Shown here: piece after piece, positions 25,148 to 33,858 of the stretch
Position numbering within the stretch: position 1 is the stretch's first letter
Layout of the letters: every line of letters starts with the position of its first letter
DNA from: CAVRIA01 sp963721115
Lineage (GTDB): Bacteria; Desulfobacterota; Binatia; HRBIN30; CADEER01
Assembly (NCBI GenBank): GCA_963721115.1
Contig: CAVRIA010000020.1
Span: 132,529-196,528 of the forward strand
Length of the DNA stretch: 64,000 bases
Direction: 5' to 3'
Position numbers and translations under genes: made by a program
The notes under the pieces: model-generated
Seen by the model: the letters and a program-made list of their open reading frames with translations, nothing else
What the model was told of the DNA's origin: nothing
Database searches by the model: none

Positions 25148-27315
25148 GTGCATCCGACGGAGAAGAGCAGACCGCATCTGGTGATCGTCGGCGGCGGACA
25201 TTCCCACGTCTTCGTCCTCCGCTCGCTCGCCATGCGGCCCGAGCCCGATCTCGACGTCAGCGTCGTTTCCCCGCACTCGTACGCGACGTACTCCGGCATG
25301 GTGCCGGGCTTCCTGTCGGGACAGTATGCTCTCCCGCAGGCGCAGATCGACGTGCGCGCCCTCGCCGCGCGCGCGCGCGCCGCGTTCTACGCCGACACGG
25401 TCGTGCGCATCGATCCGATCCGGCGCCGGCTCGAGCTGCGCGAGCGACCGCCGCTGTCGTACGATCTGCTGTCGCTCGACATCGGGTCGCGCCCTGCCGC
25501 CGGCGAGCGAGTCGCCCCCGGTTCACCCGCCGTCATGGTCAAGCCGATCGAGCTGGCTGCGGAGGGAATCCAGTCGGCGCTGCGGGCAGCGCCGCCGGCC
25601 GAGGGCCGGCGCGTGGTGGTCGCCGGCGCGGGGGCGGGCGGCACGGAGATCGCCTTCGCGCTGGCGGCGCGGCTGCGCGCCGAGGGCAAGGGGTCGGTGA
25701 CCATCTGCGACGCCGCGCCACGGCCCCTCGCCTCGCGCGCCGCCCGCCTGTCGCACCTCGTGGGCCGCCTGTTCGAGAGCCACGACATCGCCTTCATCGG
25801 CGGAGCCTCCGTCGATCGAGTCGAGGCGGGCGGCGTTCTGCTGACCGACGGGCGCCAACTGCCCGCCGATCTCGTCGTCTGGGCCACCGGCGCCGCTGGA
25901 CCGGCGCTCTTCGCCGCCTCCGGCCTTCCCGTCGACGAGCGAGGCTTCCTGCGAGTCGGCAACGATCTGCGCTGCGCCTCCCATCCGGAGATCTTCGCGG
26001 CCGGGGACTGCGCGACGCTCGCCTCCTATCCCGAGCTCCCCAAGGCCGGTGTCTACGCAGTGCGCCAGGGCCCGGTGCTCGCCAGCAATCTCCGAGCGGC
26101 GGCGCGCGGCCTGCACCGCCTGCAGGTGTACGTGCCGCAGCGGCGCTTCCTGGCACTGCTGAACACCGGCGACGGCAAGGCGATTCTCAGCTGGGGCGCC
26201 CTCGCCTGGCACGGCCGACTGGCCTGGCGGCTCAAGGACCGCATCGATCGCGCCTTCATCCGCAAGTACGCCCGGCCGCCCCTGCAGGACGCGGGATCGA
26301 TGGGCGGCGAGATGATTCCCTGCGGCGGCTGCGCCGCCAAGGTCGGCGCCGACGTCCTCGACAGCGTGCTGCGCCGCATCGATGTGCCGCGCGCCGAAGG
26401 GGTGCTCGTCGGTCTGCAGGAGCCCGACGACGCCGCCGTCTTCGCCCAGCCCGCGGGAACGCTCGCCGTCGCCACCGTCGACGCCTTCCCGCCCTTCGCC
26501 GACGACCTGTACCTGGTCGGGCGAGTGGCGGCGGTCAACGCCGCGAGCGACCTCTACGCCATGGGGGCCGAGGGCAGCGCCGCCATCGCCCTGGTCTGCC
26601 TGCCGCGCCGCGACGCCCGGCGCGCCGAAGAGCACCTGGAGCTGCTTCTGCGCGGCGCCCTCGCCGCCCTGCGCGAGATGGGGATTCCGCTCGCCGGCGG
26701 CCATACCATCGCCGGCGAGCAGGCCATCGTCGGCTTCGCCATGCACGGCCGGGTGCGGGCGGAGGAGATCCTGCGCAAATCGGGGGCGCGCCCCGGCGAC
26801 CGGCTCGTCCTCACCAAGCCGCTGGGTACGGGAGTCGTCCTCGCCGCCGCCCGCGCCGGCTTCGCGCCGCGCCGAGTGGGTGGAGGCCGCCTACGCCTCC
26901 ATGCAGCGCGCCAATCGGGCCGGCGATGCGCCTGCTGCGCCGCCACGGTGCGCGCGCCTGCACGGACGTCAGCGGCTTCGGCCTCGCCGGACACCTCGGC
27001 GAGATGCTGCGCGCCGGCGGCGTCGGCGCCCGGCTCGCCGGCGTCGGCGCTGCCGGCGCTTCCCGGCGCGAACGAGCTTCTGCAGGCCGGATGGCGCAGC
27101 TCGTTCCACGCCGCCAACGAGCGCGCCTCACCGACCGGCGACGGCGCCGCTGCCGTCGCGCTGCTGTTCGACCCGCAGACCTCGGGAGGCCTGCTCGCCG
27201 CCGTGCCGCCGGAGTCCGCCGAGGCGTTCCTGGCCGCGGCGAACGAGAGTGGCGAGAGAGCGGCGTTGATCGGAGAGATCACCGACGGGCGCGCCGGTCT
27301 GGGAAATCGGGCTGA
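25148..27315 (+). CDS. selD: FAD oxidoreductase-SelD (selenide, water dikinase) fusion, frame broken
   Basis: Residues 1-380 form an NADH-dehydrogenase-like flavoprotein (HLVIVGGGHSHVFVLRSLAM, VVVAGAGAGGTEIAFALAAR, HPEIFAAGDCATLASYPELP). From about 385 the protein is selenophosphate synthetase: MIPCGGCAAKVGADVLDSV (active-site Cys392/Cys395, Lys398), a P-loop-like region, PLAGGHTIAGEQAIVGF and the late FDPQTSGGLLAAVP. Such fusions make selenophosphate for tRNA and Sec. After about 26,865 the protein continues in three successive frames (shifts near 26,867, 26,923 and 27,040, and perhaps 27,292), so the given end is approximate. The active site is Cys, not a TGA-coded Sec. The GTG start is a best guess. 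Confidence 0.75.
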
Positions 27316-27358
27316 AGGAGCATCTGACCCTTTCACCGCCAGGCACGAATCCCTCAGC

Positions 27359-28843
27359 TCACGAGGCGGTCGACCGAGCGACGGCGTCCACCGCCGCGCC
27401 GCTGCGCCGATTCCGAAGAATACCGAGCGCGCAGATCGCCGCGTTGATCGCGCACGCATACGTGCCGGCGTGAATGCCGCCGATCCGGTCGACCCCCAGG
27501 ATGACGGCGAGCAGCGCCAGCGACGAGCCCACCGCGACCGCTCGGAAGGCCGTGCGCGCATCGAGGTGCGCGGAACGGACGCCGAGGATGAAGATCGGCG
27601 CCACCTGGATGAGAAGCTCCATCTTGATCTCGATCAGGCGCCAGAGAGTCGTCGGCGGGCGCACGGCCATGACCACGAGGACGGCGATCAGCGCCCACGA
27701 CGTCCACTTTCCGACGCGCGAGAGCGAGGCCTCGGTCAGCCGCGTTGCGGTCCACTCGGCGATCAGGTCGCGCGTCAGGATCGACGACAGGCTGAGAAGC
27801 GCCGAGTCGGCCGTCGACATGATCGCCGCCAGGCCGCCGGCCAGCACGACCGCCGTCGCCCACTGCGCCACCGTTCCGGTCTCGAACAGCGCGGCGAGGA
27901 GGGCCGGCATGACGCGGTCCGTCGACAGACCCGAGCGCTCCGCCAGCAGCCCGTGCGCGACGATGCCGAGCAGGAAGACGACCAGCGTCGTGAACAGGGG
28001 CATGAACACCATGACGCGCAACGAGCGCCGCAACACGGCCGCGTCGCGCGCGGCGTAGATGCGCTGAATGGCGTGCGGGTAAACGGCGGCGCCGAGGCCG
28101 AGGAGGACGATGGAGCTGACCCAGTTTCCGCACTCGCGCCACGATGGGACGCGGACCAGCTCCGGGCGGCTGCGCAGCAGCTGACGCGTCACCACCCCGA
28201 GATGTCCCACCTGCGGCCAGGCGATGACCAGAACGACGAGCAAGCCGACGAAGAGCATCAGGCCCTGCATCACGTCGCTCCAGGCGACGCTGCGCATCCC
28301 GCCCATCGTCTCGTACAGGCCGATCACGCCCGCCAAGCCGACGACGCCCACCCAGAAGGGCAGCCGCCCTTCCGACATGCCGACCACGACGTGCCCCATC
28401 GCCAGGAACTGCGCGTACAGGTAGTTGAGCAGGCTCACCGCCATGATGACGCTGACCAGCAGGGCGAGACGGCGGTCGCCGAACCGGTGGCGCACCCAGT
28501 CGCTCGGGGTCACGTAATCGAAGCGGTGCGCGAGATCGTGCAGGGCGGGGGCGAAGAGCAGGTACACGACGACGACCGACATCATCATGCCGACGCTCAT
28601 GATCCAGGCGAAGCCGATGCGGTACGCCTGTCCGGGGTAGCCGAGGAACGTGTTGCCGCTGTACTGGGTGGCGTACAGCGTGGCGAGCAGGACGACGAAG
28701 CCGAGACTGTTGCCGGCGAGGTAGAAGTCGCCGAGGGAGTTCTCGTCGCGCCGCACGTACCCCCGCCAGCCGAGGACCAGAAGGCCCAGGAGGTAGAGAG
28801 CGATGATGATCAGTCCCGGTCCCTGTAGAAACACCGGCGCCAC
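27359..28843 (-). CDS. SSS-family sodium/solute symporter
   Basis: A 494-residue polytopic membrane protein of the solute:sodium symporter family, with LGDFYLAGNSLGFVVLLATL, FLGYPGQAYRIGFAWIMSVG, YETMGGMRSVAWSDVMQGLM and MSTADSALLSLSSILTRDL (the sodium-site helix 8 region). It imports an organic solute with Na+; the substrate cannot be told from sequence. The gene lies 18 bases downstream of the DUF3311 small membrane protein, the usual two-gene arrangement for this subfamily. The opposite strand also has a long stop-free frame, an effect of GC bias. Confidence 0.92.
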   Translation of the reverse strand: MAPVFLQGPGLIIIALYLLGLLVLGWRGYVRRDENSLGDFYLAGNSLGFVVLLATLYATQYSGNTFLGYPGQAYRIGFAWIMSVGMMMSVVVVYLLFAPALHDLAHRFDYVTPSDWVRHRFGDRRLALLVSVIMAVSLLNYLYAQFLAMGHVVVGMSEGRLPFWVGVVGLAGVIGLYETMGGMRSVAWSDVMQGLMLFVGLLVVLVIAWPQVGHLGVVTRQLLRSRPELVRVPSWRECGNWVSSIVLLGLGAAVYPHAIQRIYAARDAAVLRRSLRVMVFMPLFTTLVVFLLGIVAHGLLAERSGLSTDRVMPALLAALFETGTVAQWATAVVLAGGLAAIMSTADSALLSLSSILTRDLIAEWTATRLTEASLSRVGKWTSWALIAVLVVMAVRPPTTLWRLIEIKMELLIQVAPIFILGVRSAHLDARTAFRAVAVGSSLALLAVILGVDRIGGIHAGTYACAINAAICALGILRNRRSGAAVDAVARSTAS

Positions 28844-28861
28844 CCAAGCGATCGCGAGGGG

Positions 28862-29077
28862 TCAGGAGCGCGGCGCGCCGGAGCCGCGCGACGCCTCCCA
28901 GACCGTATCCAGCCGCCACGCCGTCAGGAGGGCGGCGAGGACGTAGCAGGCGAGCGAAACGAAACACCAGAGCGGGAAGCCCAGCACCAGCGGCTCGCCG
29001 CTCCCCTCCGGAAAGTACCAGGGAATCGACAGGACGAGCAGCACGGCGTACGCCACCCAGGTCATCCGCGCATTCAT
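28862..29077 (-). CDS. DUF3311-like small membrane protein
   Basis: A 71-residue protein with two membrane segments (WVAYAVLLVLSIPWYFP and FPLWCFVSLACYVLAALLTA), the DUF3311 pattern. It begins at an ATG (29,077) with an aggtgcggag ribosome site. DUF3311 proteins usually precede an SSS symporter gene and are thought to be its small subunit or helper. Here the symporter follows 18 bases later on the same strand. Confidence 0.88.
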   Translation of the reverse strand: MNARMTWVAYAVLLVLSIPWYFPEGSGEPLVLGFPLWCFVSLACYVLAALLTAWRLDTVWEASRGSGAPRS

Positions 29078-29426
29078 CTCCGCACCTCTTCCTCTCGCCG
29101 ACTGGTCATGACCGCCTCCGCCTCGCAATCTCCTCCGGCCTCCCCAGTGCGAGCCCCAGCCCATCCCGGAGCTTCCAGAAAGGCTGAGGCTCGGGCTGAG
29201 GCTGCGGCTGGGGAATCATTGGCCATCGCCGCCGCGATAACTGATCAGCAGGGGTTTGCACGGGCAGTCCATACCGGACCTCGCCTGAGCCGTTGCCTGT
29301 GCCTCTCTGAAGGCAAGCCAATCCAGGCAAAGGCGAGGCTCAGTCACAGTCACAGGCACAGGCAAAACCATCATCGGATCTCCCGATCTCCGTCTCTATT
29401 CCGAGTCGCCTCGTCGCCGATTCGAA
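29078..29426. other. Gap with GGCTGAGGCT and CACAGGCA words
   Basis: About 350 bases. Around 29,181-29,213 the words gaggctcgggctgaggctgc recur, and around 29,340-29,365 cacagtcacaggcacaggca recurs against cctgtgcctctctgaag upstream. No gene is recognisable. These are members of the gap-specific word-repeat families. Confidence 0.55.
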
Positions 29427-30695
29427 TCACGCCGGCCTCGCGACGTCTGCCCTCTCTCCCCGATCCCGGATCCACGACCGGATCACTGGTAGCAGGGCAT
29501 AGGCGGGAAACGCCAAGACGAAAGTCACGAGAAAGTAGCCGGCATACCCGAGCCGCTCCGCGCCGACGCCGCTGGCGGCGCCGGTGAGATCGCGCGAGAA
29601 CGCGAACAGGGCGGACAGAGCCGCGTACTGCACGGCGGCGTGATCCTTCTCGCAGACGTGCATCAGGAACGCGAGGAAGGCCGCCGTCCCCAGGCCGGCG
29701 GTGAACGACTCGACGATCGACGCGCCGTATACCATCGCGCGGGCGGGCTCGCCGAGGGCGGCGAAGACGCCGGCGAAGGAAGAGACAGCGAGCCCCGGGG
29801 GCGGCGGATTCGCCCATGCCACCGCCGCGTAGCCCAGGTTGGAGACCGCCTGTGCCAGGCCCAGCACCCAGAGGCCCCGGTAGATCCCCCAGCGGCTCGT
29901 CAGCCGCCCGCCGACCAACGCCCCGGCGATCGTCGCCACCACGCCGAAGCTCGTCGACACGATGCCGATCTCCGCCACGGTCAGTCCGCGGTCGAGCCAG
30001 AACGGTTTGATCATCGGCGCCATCGCCGCGTCGCCGAGCTTGTAGATCAGGACGAACAGGAAGACCGCCCAGGCGCCGGGTCGCGACAACCAGCGGCGCA
30101 GCGCCGCCAACCAGTGCTGGCGCTCGGCCGCGGGGACGACCGCGACCCGCGGCGCCCGCGCGGTCGCGGCGGCGAGCAGCACGAAGAGCAACGCGGCGCC
30201 ACCGAACACGACGGACCAGCCGAGCCAGGGCGCCAGCAGCAGCAGGCCCCCGCCGGTAGCGATCAGCGCCACCCGATAGGCGGAGACGCGCACGCCGTTG
30301 GCGTCCCCTTCCTCCCCGGGATCGAGAAGCGCGATCGTGTAGGCGTCGATGGCGATGTCCTGCGTCGCCGACGCGACGGTGAAGCCGAGCAGCACCACCC
30401 ACAGCCCGACGGCGGGGGACGCGGCGTCGAACAACGTCGAGCAGGCGATGAGCGCGGCGAGCGCGAGCAGGCAGCCGCCGATCCACTGCCGGCGCTCGCC
30501 GAAGCGATCGACCAGCGGCGACCAGAACACCTTCAGCGTCCACGGCATGCCGAGCAGCGACACCAGACCGATCTCGGTCAGGGATACGCCGTGCACGCGG
30601 AAGTAGACCGGTAGCACCTCCTTCACCACGCCGAACGGCATCCCTTCGGCGAAGTAGAGGATCGCCACCCACGTCAGCTTGCGGCGCAGCGTCAC
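29427..30695 (-). CDS. AmpG-like MFS permease
   Basis: A 422-residue major facilitator with about 12 membrane spans. The AmpG-type loops are present: YFAEGMPFGVVKEVLPVYFR at the start, LGMPWTLKVFWSPLVDRFG, SATQDIAIDAYTIALLDPGE and KLGDAAMAPMIKPFWLDRGL. AmpG imports anhydro-muropeptides for cell-wall recycling; broader relatives carry other substrates. No AmpD or AmpC neighbour is present, so the muropeptide role is a family inference. The ATG at 30,695 gives a complete N-terminus. Confidence 0.87.
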   Translation of the reverse strand: MTLRRKLTWVAILYFAEGMPFGVVKEVLPVYFRVHGVSLTEIGLVSLLGMPWTLKVFWSPLVDRFGERRQWIGGCLLALAALIACSTLFDAASPAVGLWVVLLGFTVASATQDIAIDAYTIALLDPGEEGDANGVRVSAYRVALIATGGGLLLLAPWLGWSVVFGGAALLFVLLAAATARAPRVAVVPAAERQHWLAALRRWLSRPGAWAVFLFVLIYKLGDAAMAPMIKPFWLDRGLTVAEIGIVSTSFGVVATIAGALVGGRLTSRWGIYRGLWVLGLAQAVSNLGYAAVAWANPPPPGLAVSSFAGVFAALGEPARAMVYGASIVESFTAGLGTAAFLAFLMHVCEKDHAAVQYAALSALFAFSRDLTGAASGVGAERLGYAGYFLVTFVLAFPAYALLPVIRSWIRDRGERADVARPA

Positions 30696-30759
30696 GGCGA
30701 GTCCGTGTATCGGATCGAGCCGCCAGCGCGAGCGCTTTTCGCCGAACTCGCCCGGCGGC

Positions 30760-30890
30760 GCCGGGCTCGTAGGCTGAGGCTGAGGCTACAGGCTGAGGCT
30801 GAGGGTGGGGACGAGACATCGCGCGCAGTGCGCGGCACCCTCAGCCTCAGCCGTAGCCGTAGCCTCAGCCTCAGCCTTTCAAGCGGATTG
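30760..30890. repeat. AGGCTG word repeat, inverted arms
   Basis: The left arm is taggctgaggctgaggctac and aggctgaggctgaggg; the right arm is the complementary ccctcagcctcagccgtagc and ctcagcctcagcc. The two arms are about 40 bases apart and could make a long stem. It lies between the permease gene and def. Confidence 0.8.
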
Positions 30891-30945
30891 GTGAGCAGAC
30901 CACCTCCCCCTTTCCGCGCCCGCCGCACTTCGATAAGACATCGGC

Positions 30946-31482
30946 ATGGCCATTCTCAAGGTGGCGCGCCTCGGCAACCCAGTGCTGCGGCTCGTGTCGC
31001 AACCGGTGCCGCCGCGGGAGATCTCCTCGCCGCGCGTGCAGGGCTTCATCGACGACCTGATCGAGACCATGTACGAGTACGATGGGGCCGGTCTCGCCGC
31101 GCCGCAGGTTCACATGCCGCAGCAGATCGTCGCCTATGCCGTCGATGCCAACCCGCGCTACCCCGAGGCGCCGGACATCCCCCTGACGGTGCTCGTCAAC
31201 CCGCGCGTCGTGCCGACGACCGACGAAGTGGAGGAGGACTGGGAGGGCTGCCTCAGCGTTCCGGACCTGCGCGGGCGCGTGCCGCGCTACACCGCGGTCG
31301 CCGTCGAGGCCTACGATCGCCAGGGGCAGAGGCTGCGTTTCGAGGCGTCCGGCTTCCACGCGCGCGTCGTCCAGCACGAGTGCGACCACCTGCTCGGCGT
31401 GGTCTTCCTCGACCGCATGCGATCAATGGAGTCCCTCGCCTTCGTCCGCGAGTTCCTCCGCTACGGCGCCGCCGAATCCTGA
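30946..31482 (+). CDS. def: Peptide deformylase
   Basis: Removes the formyl group from nascent proteins. A 178-residue protein with all three motifs: GAGLAAPQ (residues 47-54), EGCLS (100-104, metal ligand Cys102) and QHECDHLL (143-150, His144 and His148 as metal ligands and Glu145 as catalytic base). It looks like a complete type 1/2 enzyme. The ATG at 30,946 has the usual N-terminus LKVARLGNPVLR. Neighbouring fmt or priA genes are absent, so it is a single-gene locus here. Confidence 0.96.
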   Translation: MAILKVARLGNPVLRLVSQPVPPREISSPRVQGFIDDLIETMYEYDGAGLAAPQVHMPQQIVAYAVDANPRYPEAPDIPLTVLVNPRVVPTTDEVEEDWEGCLSVPDLRGRVPRYTAVAVEAYDRQGQRLRFEASGFHARVVQHECDHLLGVVFLDRMRSMESLAFVREFLRYGAAES

Positions 31483-31644
31483 CCGGGTTCGCCCGATCGC
31501 GGACCGCGTCGTTCTGGAACGCGCTGACGGGGCTGCCGCCCAGCGAGCGCAAGCGCGCCGGCACGGCGGTGGCACTCTCGCCGGAACAGCATTGACAAGC
31601 ACGGCATCAGCGGCAAACATCCAAGGGCGTCGAGCCGACGCCCC

Positions 31645-32208
31645 GTGAGCGCTATGTGGACAGAGCCCAGTTCTCTCGCCCCGTCCCTGCTGGTGGCCAT
31701 GCCACAGCTTCAGGACCCGAACTTCTCCAAAGCCGTGGTTCTGCTCTGCGAGCACGAGGAACAGGGGGCGATGGGCCTGGTGATCAACCGGGCCACGGAT
31801 ACGCTGGCCTCCGACATCGTGCAGCTCGAGCCGCCGATCGAGAGCGACAGCGGCCTCGCCGTCGGGATCGGCGGCCCGGTCGATCCGGCGCGCGGCTGGC
31901 TGCTGCTGGCCGAAGACCTCGGCGACGGCATCGAGATCAGCCCGGGGCTGTACCTGTCGGCTTCGCGGGACCTGCTGCGCCGGGTGATGGAGACCACTCG
32001 GCTCACCGGCCGCTGCCGCTTCCTGGTCGGCTACGCCGGCTGGGGGCCGAAGCAGCTCGACGCGGAGCTCGCCGCGTCGGCGTGGCTGACCGTGCCGGTC
32101 GACAACGACCTGCTGTTCGCCACCCCGAGCGACGACATCTGGGAGGTCGCGATCCGGCGTCTCGGCATCGACCCGGCGGCCCTCGCCATGGGCCCCGGCG
32201 TGCACTAA
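31645..32208 (+). CDS. AlgH/YqgE-family (DUF179) protein
   Basis: A 187-residue protein with the family features LLVAMPQLQDPNFSKAVVLL, EEQGAMGLVINRATDTLASD and FLVGYAGWGPKQLDAELAAS. The family is of unclear function (linked to transcription in Pseudomonas). The start is a GTG at 31,645; an ATG three codons later is also possible. The end is followed at once by the CAGCCTAAGCC repeat. Confidence 0.88.
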   Translation: MSAMWTEPSSLAPSLLVAMPQLQDPNFSKAVVLLCEHEEQGAMGLVINRATDTLASDIVQLEPPIESDSGLAVGIGGPVDPARGWLLLAEDLGDGIEISPGLYLSASRDLLRRVMETTRLTGRCRFLVGYAGWGPKQLDAELAASAWLTVPVDNDLLFATPSDDIWEVAIRRLGIDPAALAMGPGVH

Positions 32209-32212
32209 GGCA

Positions 32213-32328
32213 TACCCCTCAGCCTAAGCCTAAGCCGTAGCCTACAGCCTTAGCCTGCTAGCCTTAGCCGAGCCTTTATAATATTATAATAATAGGCTGA
32301 GGCTAGGGCTAAGGCTTAGGCTGAGGTA
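32213..32328. repeat. CAGCCTAAGCC word repeat with TTATAATATTATAA centre
   Basis: The left arm is cctcagcctaagcctaagcc with variants, and the right arm the complementary aggctagggctaaggcttag and gctgagg. Between them sits a 14-base perfect AT palindrome (ttataatattataa). The unit is an ideal long hairpin and lies between two convergent gene ends, so it may act as a bidirectional terminator. Confidence 0.8.
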
Positions 32329-32335
32329 TGGCAAC

Positions 32336-33811
32336 CTACCGCACCGGCAGGGTCGGGCTCGAGCAGCGCCCCGAGCCGGCATCGCCCGCCGAGCGCTGAT
32401 CCGAGGCCGGGCGGACGCGTGTGAAGTCGCGCAGCACCTCGATGTAGTCGTGCACCTCCTGGACGCGCGCGTCACCCGCCGGCAGCAGCGGCTGTGCGCG
32501 CGCGTACTGCTGCATCGCCTTGTCGTAGTCGCCACCGAGGCGGGCCGCGGTCGCCAGGTGGTAGAAACCGTCCGCCTCGTCGCCGGAGCGGCCAGCCAGG
32601 ATGCCGAGACCGTAATGCGCCGTCTCGAGGTCCGGCGCGAGCTGCACGGCGCGCCGGTAGGCGTCCATCGCCGCGCCGTTGTCGCCCAATGCCTCGTACG
32701 TCTTCGCCAGATCCGTCTGCGCGCCGGCGTCGCCGGGCTGCTGCTTCAGGTACCCGGCCAGCAGATCGCGCGCCTTCTCCGCCTGGCGCTGCCGCAGAGC
32801 GATCTCGCCCAGCTCGCGGCTCGCCGCCTCGATCCCCGCCGCGCGCGCCGCTTCGAGCGCCTCGCGCCCGCTCTCGAGCTGCCCCGTTTCCACGCACGCG
32901 ACGCCGTACAGATAGCGCGCCATCGGGTCGGCCGGATTCTGCTCGACGGAGCGCCGGTACGACGCCAGGAAATCGGACGGGGGCTCGGTCTCGGAGCGGG
33001 CCAGGACCTGCACGCGTTGCAGCTCGAAGCTCGTCGGCGTCCGCGGGTGCTTCGCCCATTGCTGCGTGCGCAGCACCGCCTCGAGGTGGTTCAGTCGCTC
33101 GTCGGTCAGCGGATGCGACTGCAGATACGGAGGCGCGAACGTCGGCTGCGTCCGCGTCTCATCCGCCAGCTTCTTGAAGAAGTCGAGCATGGCGCGCGGG
33201 TCGTAGCCGGCGCGCTTCATGTAGCGCACGCCGAGATAGTCGGCCTCCTGCTCGAACAGACGCGTGTACTTGAGCGACACCGCGGCGTTGGCCCCCATCA
33301 CCAGCGGCGCGACGGGGGGCGCGACGATCGACGCCAGCATGGCGAGCAACGTCGCGTAGCTGAGGAGCTGGGTGGACTCCTGCTGGCGCGCCATGTGGTG
33401 CGCGTGCACGTGCGCGATCTCGTGGCCGAGCACCGCCGCGACCTCGTCCTCGTTGGCGGCGCGGATGAGCAGGCCGGTGTTGACGTAGACGTAGCCCCCG
33501 GGCACGGCGAAGGCGTTGATGCCCGGATCGCGAACCACCGAGAAGTGATACTGGAACAACGGGTCGTCGAGCGCCGCGACGATCTTCTGGCCGATCTTGT
33601 CGACGTAGCCGACGACCTCGGCGTCGCCGACCATCGGAAGCTGGTGGCGCGCCTCGAGGTCGAACTTGCGGCCCAGCTCGCGCTCGGTCTCGAAGGAGAT
33701 CCCCGCCCCGGCGGGCGTCACCGACAGCAGCAGCGTCGAGACGGCGCATCCGACAGCCAGCAATGCGCGCCGCCTTCGCCCCAGCCCGCAATTCGACGGC
33801 TTCTCCTTCAT
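32336..33811 (-). CDS. M48-family metallopeptidase with TPR tail (BepA-like)
   Basis: A 491-residue secreted peptidase. A signal peptide (ALLAVGCAVSTLLLSVTPAG) is followed by an M48 domain with His130, Glu131 and His134 in VLGHEIAHVHAHHM; the third metal ligand is in FEQEADYLGVRYM. Residues about 280-470 are TPR repeats (YLYGVACVETGQLESGREAL, LAKTYEALGDNGAAMDAYRR, HYGLGILAGRSG). This layout matches BepA/YfgC, periplasmic proteins that help assemble and quality-check outer-membrane beta-barrels. The ATG at 33,811 precedes the signal; the open frame goes further up without a credible start. Confidence 0.93.
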   Translation of the reverse strand: MKEKPSNCGLGRRRRALLAVGCAVSTLLLSVTPAGAGISFETERELGRKFDLEARHQLPMVGDAEVVGYVDKIGQKIVAALDDPLFQYHFSVVRDPGINAFAVPGGYVYVNTGLLIRAANEDEVAAVLGHEIAHVHAHHMARQQESTQLLSYATLLAMLASIVAPPVAPLVMGANAAVSLKYTRLFEQEADYLGVRYMKRAGYDPRAMLDFFKKLADETRTQPTFAPPYLQSHPLTDERLNHLEAVLRTQQWAKHPRTPTSFELQRVQVLARSETEPPSDFLASYRRSVEQNPADPMARYLYGVACVETGQLESGREALEAARAAGIEAASRELGEIALRQRQAEKARDLLAGYLKQQPGDAGAQTDLAKTYEALGDNGAAMDAYRRAVQLAPDLETAHYGLGILAGRSGDEADGFYHLATAARLGGDYDKAMQQYARAQPLLPAGDARVQEVHDYIEVLRDFTRVRPASDQRSAGDAGSGRCSSPTLPVR

Positions 33812-33858
33812 CTCCGGTCTCTCGACCTTCGGCTTCGGGCCCCCACTCCCGGCTCGCC

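Noticed and set aside
26321..26332. Selenocysteine in SelD
   Set aside because: The active-site codons are TGC (Cys392 and Cys395); no in-frame TGA is present.
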